Source: Pyricularia pennisetigena (taxonomy: Eukaryota; Ascomycota; Sordariomycetes; Magnaporthales; Pyriculariaceae). Taken from it: DNA of 64,000 bases. The stretch spans positions 4,626,140-4,690,139 of the forward strand of contig NC_043741.1 in the NCBI RefSeq assembly GCF_004337985.1. The letters run 5' to 3'. Position 1 is the first letter of the stretch. Each line of letters opens with the position of its first letter. Below the pieces are notes generated by a model. The model was not told where the DNA came from and ran no database searches. It worked only from the letters and a program-made list of their open reading frames with translations. The position numbers and the translations under genes were made by a program. Of the stretch, positions 11,701-23,232 are shown in pieces.

Positions 11701-14700
11701 CTATCGCTGGAAAGGCCCAACCGGACCGGGGTATCCTGAATTCGTAGAATGAGAAGTCGACGGCCGTCCGCTGTCGCCAGACGGCCGGGTGTTGTGGCGA
11801 GGCGTCACATCGCCTGGCTGGGGGACAGTCAGCTTGTGGTCCATGCCATTGCCAAAAGGCCTAGCAGGCCAAGGCTCATCGTCCGCAAGGTTAACTCCGC
11901 TGTCGTTCCAGGGGTTTCTATCAGCATTGAAGCTGCGCGTGGACTCGATAGAAATGAGTGAGGACTTGGAGACATTGCTGGATCCCTTGAAAAACTGATT
12001 GGCTCCTGCGTGAGAGCTATTCTTTCTGCGGTCGAGGAAAGACGAAATGCTTGACATGCTTCCAGGCTTACGGAGACGGTCGAAAAGGGTGCTGCGCTCC
12101 CGAGCCACCTCGTCGCTGAAAGCAAGTTTGGTGGGCGAATCAGTGGCCACGGGCGTTGGCGCATGCTGAAGAAGTCTCGAGTTGAAGAAAGGCAGCGATT
12201 CTTCAAAAGTGTCAGACTTGGGGCGGGGTATCGACCCCTTGATCACGTTGGCCTCGGCACCATTGGTGACAAACTGATTCTGGAGGAATTCGATGGCGTC
12301 ACGCAGACCGCCAGCGTTGTTGCGGGTAAAAGTCCACAGTAGAGTCACTGTGGGCTCGCCCTCATCTGTCAACTCGTCTTTGTTGTGGTGGACTGTAACC
12401 TCCACCTCGTGCTGGGTCTTTAGCTTCGTCACAATATCATGGGCAAACTCTGGGGACTCCAGATACTTGATCAAAGTCGGCGTGCGAGCCAGGACCAGTT
12501 CATGGTTGTCCGAGACCATTCCCTGCTTCCGTCAGTTTCTGCGAGCGAAGTCGTTGACCGGTTATATGGGTGTACATATAAGACATACCAGAAACTCGTC
12601 CACACACTGAGGCACCTGCCACTGGGGACCAGTGACGGTAACCTCATCGCTGGCCTGCTCGGTACTGGGGAATACAATCTTGCAATTCCACTTCTTCTCG
12701 AGACCTTCAATCTCACCTAGACGCGTGAGAAGTTGACGGTGGTAAAGGCGGTCGACGTTGACTATCTGCGAGGTGAACTCCGAGTCCTGAAAACAATGAA
12801 TTGTCAGCTCGGCTGTTCTCAAACACTGCAGAGCGCTATAATCCTGATTTGACATACGACTCTGTCCACCATCTCCAGAATCTCGGATTTCACTAGCTCC
12901 AGGTTCTGAGCGTTGCGAGCCGGTGTGCGGCAAATCACATTGTCGACGCGGATGTCATCCTCCTCTCGCAAGCCCCCTGCGAAAGTTAGCTTGGTCCTTC
13001 CGTAGATTCGAAACTTGTCATACGAACCTCGGTCCATAGCGTTCGAAAACTTGACGAAAACCGAGTGCTTTTTCATGATCCTTTGGATGTGCTGACCGCC
13101 AATGCCAATGATACGTTTGTGGTACTGATCAGGGACATGGAATGAAATCGAGGCTGGCATTTCCTGCTCCACAAGCGAAAGGCCTTGCTTCATGGATTCG
13201 TACGATTGGGCGTTCACATCAATGTTGAAGTTGTACTCTCCGAATCCCTCGAACATGATCTGAACGCTGCCTGTAGGGGTTGTTAGTGATTCACGCCGAA
13301 GAATATTAAAGGAGACTGTAAAGTTTGTATACTTACTCTGCCCCATGATCTTGTTGATCTTTCCATTCTTCTTTCCGCTAACAAACTCCTTGTGCTCGTT
13401 CGCAAGTTCAATCTTGACCTTGATCTGGTACGTTGACTGGGACGCAAATTTGATCTGGGACAGTACCATGAGGGCGGCCTTGACTGCGTCATCAGACCCG
13501 GTGATTCTGAAAGCCAGTCTTTGGAATGAGATATCCGCATCCGAGTTGGCGCAGATGTCGCCCAGCATGGTATGGATATCATGGGCGGTTGGGTGTTGAC
13601 GGGCATCGGTTTGGGTGATGGACCAAAAGCCACTGTAAAATTGTCCGACCTGTGACTGCGCGTCAGTGGCTTGCACGTTTACAGAAAAAAANNNNNNAAC
13701 ACCTACAAGAGCCATGAGTTCCCGCGCAGTCCGTTCGATATGCAGGTTCTCTTGCCCCTGAATTCTCACAACGGTCTTGCGGGAGCCGAGAGGCGGAAAC
13801 GAAATGTAAGTTCCAAAAGTCTCGGTGATCTTTTGGACCTTGTCCATACGACTGAGAAGAATGTTATCAATCTTCTCCGAAGGAATCTCGACTTCCTTCA
13901 CGAAGAGCCGCAGCCTGTTGAGGACCTCGTGCATCTTTTTCTTGGCGAGTTCGATATGGGCTGGGTCCTCGCCAGTGATGAAGATCTGGTTCGGGTCGCG
14001 CGCTTGGGCGTTGACTGGGCAGTACCGAAACACGGAAGAAAATGATGGCGGCATGTATATGGCAGTACGCGTCGTCGACTCAATGAGCTTAATGGTTTTC
14101 CTGTTGCGGCCACAAAGAGGTTGATGCAAAGTCAACTCGGCGTGCAGCCCATCGATAATCCGGCCAAGCTGTACGTAATCTCAGGATTAGCAGTGCACGC
14201 ATGCGTGGAAACTCACACGCTAGGGACTGAGTTTCAATACCATTTGATCAATGTGGATCAGAAGCCTAGTCTTTGCGTGCTCAGAAGACAGATGGTCGCC
14301 GTAGATGGCCAACCGCCAGCGCTGGTCCCTTCTAACCTCACTGTCACCATTCAGGCCATCTGCGAGTGGGGTGAGTTTGGGCCCAAGGAGGAAGATGTCA
14401 ACACCACAAAAGCTCGATGTGTAGTCCAGGGTGTTCGTCACGGGTGCTTTGAGACCTCCAGTCTGCGGATCGAGAAACATATCACCATCAATGTCGATGA
14501 TGGTGCAACGCTGTTGAAGACCAACGGTAAGCAGTTATTCCAACTCAACATCAAGCCTATACAGTCCCGTATTCATGAACAGGCGACGAAGGTGGGGGAA
14601 TTCAGCATACGAGGGTCAGTGGCGTCTCGTTTAATATCGTGTCCCTCGCGTGGTATACGAGTTCAGGCGCGCCTGACAAGCAGACTGTTGTCACCTGTCC

Positions 14701-15192
14701 CTTGACATGCTTTGGTGTTGTCGAAATGACGTGGGCTTCGATGTCGAGTGGACTCGTCGTGAAGTCCTTACATAGCTTTCGCAGGTTTGAAAGATTCTGA
14801 GCGTGGACGGGAAGTTCATGAACGGGCACGTCGTCGGGGGCATCTTCGGGGTGGGTCCAGCGGAGGACGGCGTCAGTGGTTGCGTGGAGTATGTCTTCGG
14901 TGTCGGGGCCGGCTAGGTCGGAGGACAACGGCACGTTGAACGAGTAGTGTAATGGCGAATCCAAAACATGGGGAGGGCCTTGCTGGGGGGCGCTTGTCGA
15001 AGCCATCTTTTGATGAGGACCTGGGCCGACGGCAGGCATGGGACCATTCGGACGTGATGACATTCCAAAGCTGGCCGGGGTCATCCTCTCGGACCAGTGA
15101 CGCATGTTGGCAAGCTTGTTCATGGTGCCGGTCGGCTTCGGAGGCGGACGACGAAAGGACGCGGCAGTGGATGGCTGGACCGGACGAGACAC
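11701..15192 (-). CDS. Multi-KH-domain RNA-binding protein
   Basis: Predicted cytoplasmic RNA-binding protein of vigilin/bicaudal-C-like architecture. Proposed exons, in transcript order: 15192-14611, 14510-14241, 14168-13707, 13649-13337, 13270-12858, 12786-12589 and 12522-11701; phases agree and give 1019 aa. KH-type motifs include GRNRKTIKLIE near residue 304 and a canonical IIGIGGQHIQRIMKK (GIGG at 598-601). A more degenerate copy is KVQKITETFGTYISFPP, and another KH-like module is in the exon ending ECVDEFL-like sequence near 12590. Residues 1-75 and the last ~150 residues are low-complexity (Ser/Pro/Asn-rich). Two donors are weak: GTATTG after 14241 and GTAGGT after 13707. The intron after 13707 contains six Ns. 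RNA targets are unknown. Confidence 0.82.
13692..13697. other. Run of six N inside an intron of the KH gene
   Basis: The Ns sit next to an A-run (poly-T on the coding strand) within the intron 13650-13706, so coding sequence is unaffected. It marks an unresolved homopolymer length. Confidence 0.97.
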
Positions 15193-17642
15193 AAGACTGT
15201 GAGAGGCTTAACGAGAGGAAAGCCACTACGGCCACAGCACGCAGCTTTCTTGGGTGCAGACCAGGGACCGGGGCAGTGCAACACGGAGCGCAAGCGGCAG
15301 AGAGAGAAAAGGGAAAAAAAAAGCAATTTGACAGGAAAGGAGAAGGAGAAAAAAAACCACAAACGACAAAATTCGAGGGTATCTAAAAGGAAATGAACGG
15401 ACTTGGGAAAAAAAGAATAAAACAGAAGAAACGGTTTGGCGATGACAGTTCCCTTCCAGAGCTCCTTTGGGGGTGGTTCGTGTGGAGGGGAAGAATGTGG
15501 AGGAAGCACCAGGCAAAGTAAGTCGTGAGTGTCGGTTGGACTGGTCAATCCTGATCAGCAGCCAAAAGGCAGCTCGAGCTACGGTGGGCCACCGAGTCCC
15601 GGCTTAGTCCACCACAAGTGCACAGTAGCAACCAGCCTCTGAAGAGATGGTCCGTTCCGGGTCGACTTCCAAAACCAAGCAATCGCTAGCGGACTGGGAG
15701 CCCCTGCGATTCTGCCCAGAACCATCAATTTTTTTTATCACTGTCATAAACAGACGACAATTTACAATACTATGCCAAGCTCATCCCAGAGAGACCCGTG
15801 CTGGTCGGTTCGAATGCCCAGCGATGTCCTGGTTTGCACGGATCTCCTTCACAAAGCCCCCGCTAATTAATTAACCCTCTCAAAGCAGAATGAGGCCATT
15901 CGTTTCCCATTCGCTGCCTCACTGTGCGGGCTTACATAAGACGGTACCTGTCTGCGGAGCCTATGCGTGTAGGTACTTCAAGTAATGTTCAAAGCAGGGT
16001 ACACTGTGCATGTGTTACGGGGCATTGCATACGAAGTCTGCCGTCAGATGTTGGCACCTGATTTTTGATTTGAATGGCTGGGTGGACACCCATCAAAAAC
16101 TTTCCACAAGCCCCGACCTCATCAGTTTCTCCGGCAAAACGTCTGTTGGGTATGGTATTTTACCAACTCCGTACCTAGGGAGAGGCTCTAGTAATTAGGT
16201 GACCTTGGTTCTCTTTTTGTATTTCATAATAGGATGAAACGAGACTCACGGCAGCAACATATCTGATGAATCATCAGCCAAGACGGAAGTCGAAAAGAAA
16301 GAAGCCTACAAAGATAAAATGAAACGAAGTTCTCACTGCCGCCCACTCAGCCGCCTGCGAGCGCTGAGCTGACACCCGCTCCGACTAAACTTCAACCCGA
16401 GTCGATGACCGCACTTGCTTGCCTTGCTTGTTTGATTTTGTTGACGGACGGGGACCATCTGACTTATTCATCAACGAACTGCCAATGGAGATCAAAAGCA
16501 TGGTGATTACCGGCACATTCAAACCCCCCGACTTCGGTAGAGGCCCCACTCCCAGCAATCACAAATGCATCATGGACTGCGCGCAATATTAACCCTAATT
16601 CCAACGTGGTCTGCTTGCCTGCCCTTTCGAGGTTAGGGTTAACAAGCTCCATGTCAGCCTCTCGCATGCGTGGCCTTTATGTACTGAAGCCTGTTTCGGA
16701 TGATTGTGGCACTCCTGAAAAGCAGTCGATGAGTTTTGACTGCATAAGCTTCGTTCCGATTTTCCCAGCTTGGGCGACGGTCAGGTTGACTACTGTTGTC
16801 ACTTGAGATCGACCTATGGCTGCCGAACATAGCTGGGCAGGTATCTGCGGTCTCTCTGATAGATAACATCAACATGGCTGTAGGCGGTTGTTTATGTGGC
16901 TTGGGGAGATTTGGAGATGCTTTATTGCATACTCCGTCTGTAGACATGCACTCATACATTCGTATCCGGGTCGTCATCTCACCCTGTAGTCCAACACAGC
17001 CCATGCCGTTCACTCCGTGGTGATCCTTCAACTGGGCATTGATGCAGGCAAGAGCCCAACTAGAGCTAATCTCTAGCTCAAGTCCCCAATTCCACAATAA
17101 GCAATATACGAGCAGGCCGTAACGCACGGCCGTGAAAAAAGACACAGCAAGTGTCATGTGGGATCATTGCTCACAACGCTACTCGAAGACAACCCTTGAG
17201 GTACTGTCCTGATTATGTTGGTTTGTTTGTTTCCCAAAATGTTCCTTTTTGTTACGAACAGCGATATGTACTGCCCTGCATTGAGTTAGACTAGATAGTA
17301 CCAGACTGGAATTCAATTTCTGTACAGATAGCCTAGGTTTCCAGGCTTTACTCAGGCATAACCTTTGGTAGCTAATAGCTATCCGGTTGAAAGCTAGCTA
17401 CGTCGTACGTCAAGTTGCACATTGACTAAGCTCAAGCGGTGAGGAGATATGCACTGATATCAACATGGAATCATGTGTTAATTTTGAACTACAGGTCATT
17501 TAGTCAAATTTTTGGCAACTCCAGAGCCTATCATTCATGTACACTAACTGTCAAACCACTAGGTGCAGTGACTACAACTGTGCCTCTGCCAATATTAATC
17601 CTTCTTCAAACATCTCCGTATCAAACATTCCATCTTGCAGCT
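15193..17642. other. Intergenic 2.4 kb with telomere-like inverted repeat
   Basis: Upstream of the KH gene and downstream of the next minus-strand gene. It contains A-rich sequence at 15310-15410 (probable 5' leader of the KH transcript) and a TTAACCCTAA / TTAGGGTTAA pair at 16589-16598 and 16633-16642. No gene recognised. Confidence 0.6.
16589..16642. repeat. Inverted pair of telomere-like decamers
   Basis: TTAACCCTAA at 16589 and its exact reverse complement TTAGGGTTAA at 16633, 34 bp apart. The core matches the TTAGGG telomere unit used by filamentous fungi. It could be a binding site for a TRF/Tbf1-type protein or chance. Confidence 0.75.
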
Positions 17643-20297
17643 CTAGCGGTAAGAACCCCGCATCGTTTCCTCATAAACCACTCCCTCAGGTGCTCCCCGG
17701 GACCTGTCGAGATATGGAGCATCTGCATCTGGCCGCATGGGCCTGTCATACTGGAACTGCTGCGACTCTGGTGGCCTAACACTATAGGACCGCTGTACCA
17801 CGGCTTCTGGTCGAACACTGAACTCTCGTGCATATGGCTGTTGATATACCACTTCGCGCCTGCTTTCCGGATGGGCACTGGAAGCATACTCTCGCACTGA
17901 CACATCGGGACGGAGGCTTCCGTATCTCTCTCCATAGCCACCTGCCATCTCATAGCGGACCGTCTCAGTTGGTCGCACACTGGCCGCTCTTGTAATATAC
18001 TCCCTCGGGGGATTCTCAATCACACGCCTCTCGGGGTGCGCACGGCTGCGAACGTAATCATCACCAGCGGTGGATCCCTGGGGCACCACCGAGTACTCCC
18101 GTTGGCGGTAAGAGCGGTACTCACCGGCGACATACTCCGGTTCCGTAATGACCCGCCTCGGCGCTGCAAATTGGGGAGACAAGGGGCGTCTGTAGATGAC
18201 GTTTTCGCCATACGTTTCTGCCATCCTCGACAGAGCCCTGGCCGGAACGTGATGGTCATAAACAAGCGGTTCTGCAGCGGCTGTTGCGACCACGGAGTGC
18301 CTGGCCACAGAGGGAGGTCTAGGGGGTTCGATGTATTCTCTTCCATATTCATCGACAATGATGCGGGCTGGCTGTACACGAGGTGGAGGAGCCATAGCCG
18401 CTGGTCGAGCCTCACGCATAATCGGGGATGGGGACCGGTCGCGATCATTTGCAGGCCGCACACTCATGCGAGGTTCATCCCGCACGTCATAATACACTGG
18501 AGCCTCTCGAAAGGAGGCACGATCCACTATGGCCTGAGAAGCTGTCCTGACACGAGGCTCATTGGTGTACTGTATTGGGTAAGCGGCAGGATCTTGATCC
18601 CTAGAGAACTGCGTCGACACCGGCCTTCGAATTTCGTATATATCGTGATCATATGGTTGAGCGCTTGTGTGCACAGGAGCTGGCCCTTCGCGCAAAGATA
18701 TGTTGCGGCGGTCGTAGCCCACTCGGGGATTTTCTTCGCCGTATGATAAAGCACCGTGTTGATCTCGGTATATCTCGCGTTGGACCTGTGGGCTTCGTGA
18801 TTCATCGTAGTTCAGCTGCTCCATTGAACGCTGCGATGGTCGCAGCCGCTTATGAGGCCTACCAGCTGGGTGAGCAGAAAATGGGGAAGGGGAGCGAGGC
18901 TCCGCCTTGATGTAGGGAGTAGCATCAGCGGCTTGGCGATCAGCTTTGCGCTTGTTTTTCTTTTTGCCCTTGCGTTTTTCATTGGCTTTGGAAGTTTGGG
19001 GTGAGCTCTCAGGGCTAGACACAGCCGAAACTTCGTTACGTATGGCAACCACTTGCGCAGGCGTCGCACGAGCTCTACGCGTATCTGACGAGTGAGGGCC
19101 CCTGGCAATGGCGAGGGAGGAGACATGCGATGGCTGCGGCGCGACGGGTGAGAGATCGTGTGCTCGCACAACGGTCGATGTCCCGGCTCCATAAGCTTGC
19201 GCAAGCCGATTGGAGGCTATTGATTTGGTACGATCGTCAGCACTCTGCTCGTTATCTGTATGGCCAGAATCCGCAGAGCCACTGGCGTCTGCACTTTCCC
19301 CAGAGCTGACGATATGAACAGCAGCATCTTGAATTCTGGGGCTCGGAGGACGTTGGGCAGCAACAAGGGCGTTCTGGGTCTGCTGGCCACCAGGTGCGTC
19401 GGGCCGGTGATTTGCGGACGAGGTTATATCTGTGGGTATTGATGCTCCATTATCTATGGGGGCAGCGGGTTCGGACATGAAACTGAGCTCTGGTTCGTAG
19501 TCTGAGCTTTCGCGCATCTCAACGTCTTCGGGGTCGGGTCTATCAGGTAGACGAGCAAGGTGGTTCGAGTTGGGCGAATCGTCGATGGATGTGGAGGCAT
19601 ACGTATTCCCATGAAGGGAATCGGCATCATCAGAGTTGTTAGTTGCTACATTTCCATCAGCATGCGAAGGAGCCATCTGCTGGGCGAGAACAAGTGCCTG
19701 TTGCAGAACGTCCATAAGATCGAAATCAGGAAGAGGTTCGCTAGGCTGCAGAGACCAGCTCGTGCTGCGACGCTGCTCCAACTGCTCTCTCAGGGCACGC
19801 TCGACTCTCTGTCGCTGCAGCTGGAGTTCTGTCTTGATGAGGTGATCAGATTTTTCAAGGAAGATGGGGTTGATCTCAGCCCTTGCTGAACCAAAAGTCT
19901 TCGCAGATGACGGCGTGCTACTACCGCCTAGGTCACCTGGAAGTGATCCTAAGCCAGGAAAACTTGTGACCAGCGAAGGCTGTGACGAGTTCGCCTGGAA
20001 AGCCTGACGATTCTCTGTCGCGCCTACATCCGAAGTCATTCGACTTGAAGAGGGCTTGACATGGAAAGAGGAAATGGCGTTGGTCGTTGGGCCATCAGCG
20101 AGCGCCGAGGTGGACGACGATGTTGGTGGTGACGCGTTAGAGGTTTTCGCTGCTAACAGATGCGCAGGAACCTTGATGTTTGGGTGTTTTCCCGACAGCA
20201 CTCTTTCGCGAAAGTTGACAATTTTACCATATTCATCAATTAGACGGAGCTCATCTTTCGATAGAGTCACCGTCGTCGTTGATGAAATTGAGGCCAT
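17643..20297 (-). CDS. Large disordered protein of unknown function, conserved-looking N-terminal helix
   Basis: Single-exon, 884 aa; I do not recognise the family. Residues 10-45 form a likely helical segment (LSKDELRLIDEYGKIVNF followed by RERVLSGKHPNIKVP) that looks like the only folded part. Residues ~50-430 are Ser/Ala/Asp-rich and acidic in places. A lysine cluster (KRKGKKKNKRKADRQ) near residue 450 could be a nuclear localisation signal. From about 500 to the end the protein is rich in Arg, Tyr, Pro and Ser, with repeated YSVRP/REYSVRPE-like and RREV/REY units. This composition resembles RNA- or chromatin-associated low-complexity proteins, but that is only an analogy. It diverges from the nucleotidase gene across a 1.2 kb shared upstream region. 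Confidence 0.72.
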   Translation of the reverse strand: MASISSTTTVTLSKDELRLIDEYGKIVNFRERVLSGKHPNIKVPAHLLAAKTSNASPPTSSSTSALADGPTTNAISSFHVKPSSSRMTSDVGATENRQAFQANSSQPSLVTSFPGLGSLPGDLGGSSTPSSAKTFGSARAEINPIFLEKSDHLIKTELQLQRQRVERALREQLEQRRSTSWSLQPSEPLPDFDLMDVLQQALVLAQQMAPSHADGNVATNNSDDADSLHGNTYASTSIDDSPNSNHLARLPDRPDPEDVEMRESSDYEPELSFMSEPAAPIDNGASIPTDITSSANHRPDAPGGQQTQNALVAAQRPPSPRIQDAAVHIVSSGESADASGSADSGHTDNEQSADDRTKSIASNRLAQAYGAGTSTVVRAHDLSPVAPQPSHVSSLAIARGPHSSDTRRARATPAQVVAIRNEVSAVSSPESSPQTSKANEKRKGKKKNKRKADRQAADATPYIKAEPRSPSPFSAHPAGRPHKRLRPSQRSMEQLNYDESRSPQVQREIYRDQHGALSYGEENPRVGYDRRNISLREGPAPVHTSAQPYDHDIYEIRRPVSTQFSRDQDPAAYPIQYTNEPRVRTASQAIVDRASFREAPVYYDVRDEPRMSVRPANDRDRSPSPIMREARPAAMAPPPRVQPARIIVDEYGREYIEPPRPPSVARHSVVATAAAEPLVYDHHVPARALSRMAETYGENVIYRRPLSPQFAAPRRVITEPEYVAGEYRSYRQREYSVVPQGSTAGDDYVRSRAHPERRVIENPPREYITRAASVRPTETVRYEMAGGYGERYGSLRPDVSVREYASSAHPESRREVVYQQPYAREFSVRPEAVVQRSYSVRPPESQQFQYDRPMRPDADAPYLDRSRGAPEGVVYEETMRGSYR

Positions 20298-21486
20298 TGC
20301 AGCCGACGCCGGTTTGGCGGCAGTCGGTGATGCGTCACCTCGATGGTAGGCACAAGTTTATGGCACAGGGTCAGTCAGAGATGAAGCAGCAGAGCCAGGA
20401 GCTGCCGACGGCAAGAGAAATATAACAGCTTTCTGGGTCAAAGTGCAAATGAAGGCGTAGAGCAAAGAAAACCCAGCGTATAGTTTAGTAAGAAAATAAG
20501 TCGATGAGGACAAGCAGAACGCGAGCATGAACTCAGCGATCGGTTGGAATTGAAGGTCGAAGACAAAAGGGAGAGCTTTGTTTTTGTAATCTGGACTGCG
20601 CAGAGGAAATATCTCCTGCATCCACTAATCCCGTGCACGTGCTTCTCCGTGTTGCTTACCGCGATTTCTAGCGTGGCTAGACCCAGCCTCACAGAATAGA
20701 CCTTGTTTCAACGCGTCTTCGTAGAAGCCCTAGGGTACGATCGATCTTGACTTGTGCAGTGGACATTTAATTGTTTCTGTTTCCAATTGATTGGTAGGTA
20801 GGGAGAGTTGAATCTCGTGGTGCAAGTGCTGCTTACCATGATCCATTCCACCCTGCAATTTGCGTCTAGCCTTGGCTGGTCACATGAATGAAATGAATGA
20901 GAATCTCCCTTGCTGCGTGAAAGGCCTGTGGTGGGGTTCTTCAGGCTCCGGCTCGGAATGGAATAAATGGTTAATGACGAAACTTATTTATTGAGAACAA
21001 ACATATATAATAAAAAAAATAAAAAATAAAAAAGGGCAATGACCGAAGCAAACACCGCGATGAGTCTCATGCATCTTTTTTTTTTCTTTTTCTTTTCGGC
21101 GAACCCATTCCGCAGTTGGTATTTCTAATCCAGAAAAACTGAAAAACGGTGTGACTCAAAAAATCAGTTTTCAGGCTCTCCGCTAATCGGTACTCGTACT
21201 CGACTTATCCGGTATTTATGTGCTTGACGCTCCCGCTCAAGCCATGTAAATCAATGTCGTATTGCATCCATCCATCTACTATTGACTTCTATAGACATCG
21301 AGCTCTTTTGTAACAACACAGTCCCACTTTGTTTCGTCACACTTGGTACCGTAACCTCCTTCTGTACATTGAAATCCTGGCTCAACCATTTCAGTCAGAC
21401 AACGTCTACCATCAACTTCCTGAACTACATTTGATCAAAAACATCAGATTTACACCGTAGCTGCCCACTGGATACACAATTCAGAC
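20298..21486. other. Divergent promoter region
   Basis: About 1.2 kb between two start codons pointing away from each other. It is AT-rich near 20990-21085, with A and T runs. No additional gene recognised. Confidence 0.6.
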
Positions 21487-22480
21487 ATGGGCTCAAGCGG
21501 ACCGCCCACTAATGGTGTTGACCGCCACCCAACAAAGGTCTTCTTCTTGTGAGGACAAACGTACCTTTGGTATACTTGGCTTTGCGTAATGTCGTCATTA
21601 CTGAAACATTTACTCCAGTGACATTGACAATTGTCTATACCCCAAAAGTATGCACTGCAGCATTTTGTGGATTGTGTTATGATCTCCTCCTCATAATATG
21701 CTAACCTGCAACGGGAAAATGACAGGCGCAAAAGTACACGATCGCATGGCAGATTTGATCGACAAATACTTTGCAGAACACTTGTCACTCCCTTGGGATG
21801 AGGCGGTACGACTCCACAAAGAGTACTATCAGAATTACGGCTTGGCAATCGAGGGACTTGTTCGACATCACCAGATCGACCCCCTTGAGTACAACTCAAA
21901 AGTAGATGTACGTGACTCCACACCTTCGAAGCCTGGATCTATGACACCCAAAATACTCACATCTGCCTGATATAGGATGCCTTGCCACTTGAGGGCATAA
22001 TAAAGCCCAACCCACAGCTTCGGAAAATGCTTGAAGACATCGACCGAAGTAAGGTCAAGCTCTGGCTGTTTACAAACGCTTATGTAAACCATGCTCGGAG
22101 GGTCGTTCGGCTGCTGGAAATCGAGGACCTCTTTGATGGCATAACATATTGCGACTACGCTTCACAGCCCCTCGTCTGCAAACCGCACGAGAACGCATTT
22201 GCAAACGCCATGAAAGATGCGGGTGTCGAGAACGTCGATGACTGTTACTTTGTCGGTAAGTGATAATGGGTAGTAACTTGCCTTGGGGAGCGTACCAGTG
22301 GTGCTGACTGGCATAGACGACAACTATCAAAACTGCAAAAAGGCAGACGAGATTGGCTGGCATACTGCTCATCTTGTTGAAGAGGGCGTCAAGGTTCCCA
22401 GGACACCGGCCTCTGAGCATCAGATTCGCTCCCTGGAGGAATTGCGCAACGTATTCCCTGAGGTTTTCAAGAAACCGTAG
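21487..22480 (+). CDS. HAD-family pyrimidine 5'-nucleotidase (Sdt1/Phm8-like)
   Basis: Hydrolyses nucleoside monophosphates in nucleotide salvage, by family knowledge. Proposed exons are 21487-21548, 21619-21647, 21726-21907, 21976-22255 and 22317-22480, giving 238 aa, the usual size. Exon 2 is only 29 nt and encodes DIDNCLYPK, the HAD motif I with nucleophile Asp22 and acid/base Asp24. Motif II Thr is in KLWLFTNAYVNHA. The motif III Lys is in LVCKPHENAF, and motif IV is FVDDNYQNC, split across the last intron. All introns have good GT-AG ends; the phases (2,1,0,1) work exactly. It shares an upstream region with the disordered-protein gene on the opposite strand. Confidence 0.93.
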
Positions 22481-22629
22481 GAGTGCAGATAGAGGACATG
22501 AAAGGCTCCCACACCGACGTGTCAGCAAAGGCCATTGTATTGTCATTAATAGGGGGGGTTGTGATTATATGCCGCCAAGACAGGCTAGACTTTTCAGGTC
22601 GCGATAGATATCAGCAGAAACCAAGCGCA

Positions 22630-23232
22630 TCAACCCAGAGGGACTGCAGCGGGCCTCTTTATGCTTCTTATGACTTGGTCTAGCCTCTTCTGTGCCTCTT
22701 GCTTGTCCCTAAATGCTTCTTGTCTTTGCGCCTCGGCAACTCTTAGTTCCTCCTCAAGCTCTTGGATATTGCGCTCCTGGTCCTCCTCACTATTGTCAAG
22801 GCCAGGTAGTGTCGATATCAGCATCTCGATTTGTTGCTCTTTGACAATCAGATCACGCGCAAGCTCGAGCTGGCCGGCCTTGAACTCGTCGGCGGGTACG
22901 GGGTCGACTGTGCGCAAAGAAGAGGCATAGGGTATCAGTTTTGGTCCAGCGGTTGTGCAAGGAATAGAGGCAGGGGTCTCCAATCAAGCCCGCACCTTCT
23001 TTTGGATCATCTTCAGGTTTGAGTTCTCGGATCTTGTCGTCGGGCCCGAGTGTCTCCAGATCATGACGTTTATGGAGGTAGTACAAACATGCAACAAATT
23101 GCTGCGCGAGCTATTTGGAGGAGCAGAATATCATCAGCACGGTGAGGACAAACCCATGGCGCATTCATCAGTGGGGTAGAATTCACGGACCTGGTCAACC
23201 GCATCTTGGAGTTGCGTGAGTCTGTCACCCAT
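22630..23232 (-). CDS. MED21: Mediator complex subunit 21 (Srb7)
   Basis: Middle-module subunit of Mediator, bridging activators and RNA polymerase II in the nucleus. Proposed exons in transcript order: 23232-23191, 23109/23110-22996 and 22907-22630, giving about 144 aa. The start [14 protein letters not shown] and the next exon [17 protein letters not shown] match the Med21 N-terminus. A long coiled coil follows ([19 protein letters not shown], then [18 protein letters not shown] and a Glu/Arg-rich helix), where Med21 pairs with Med7. The first exon has only 14 codons. The start lies about 720 bp from the divergent RRG7 gene. Confidence 0.92.

Noticed and set aside
15780..15830. Possible tRNA T-arm (GGTTCGAAT)
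   Set aside because: The flanking bases do not pair as a T-stem and no acceptor or anticodon arm was found.
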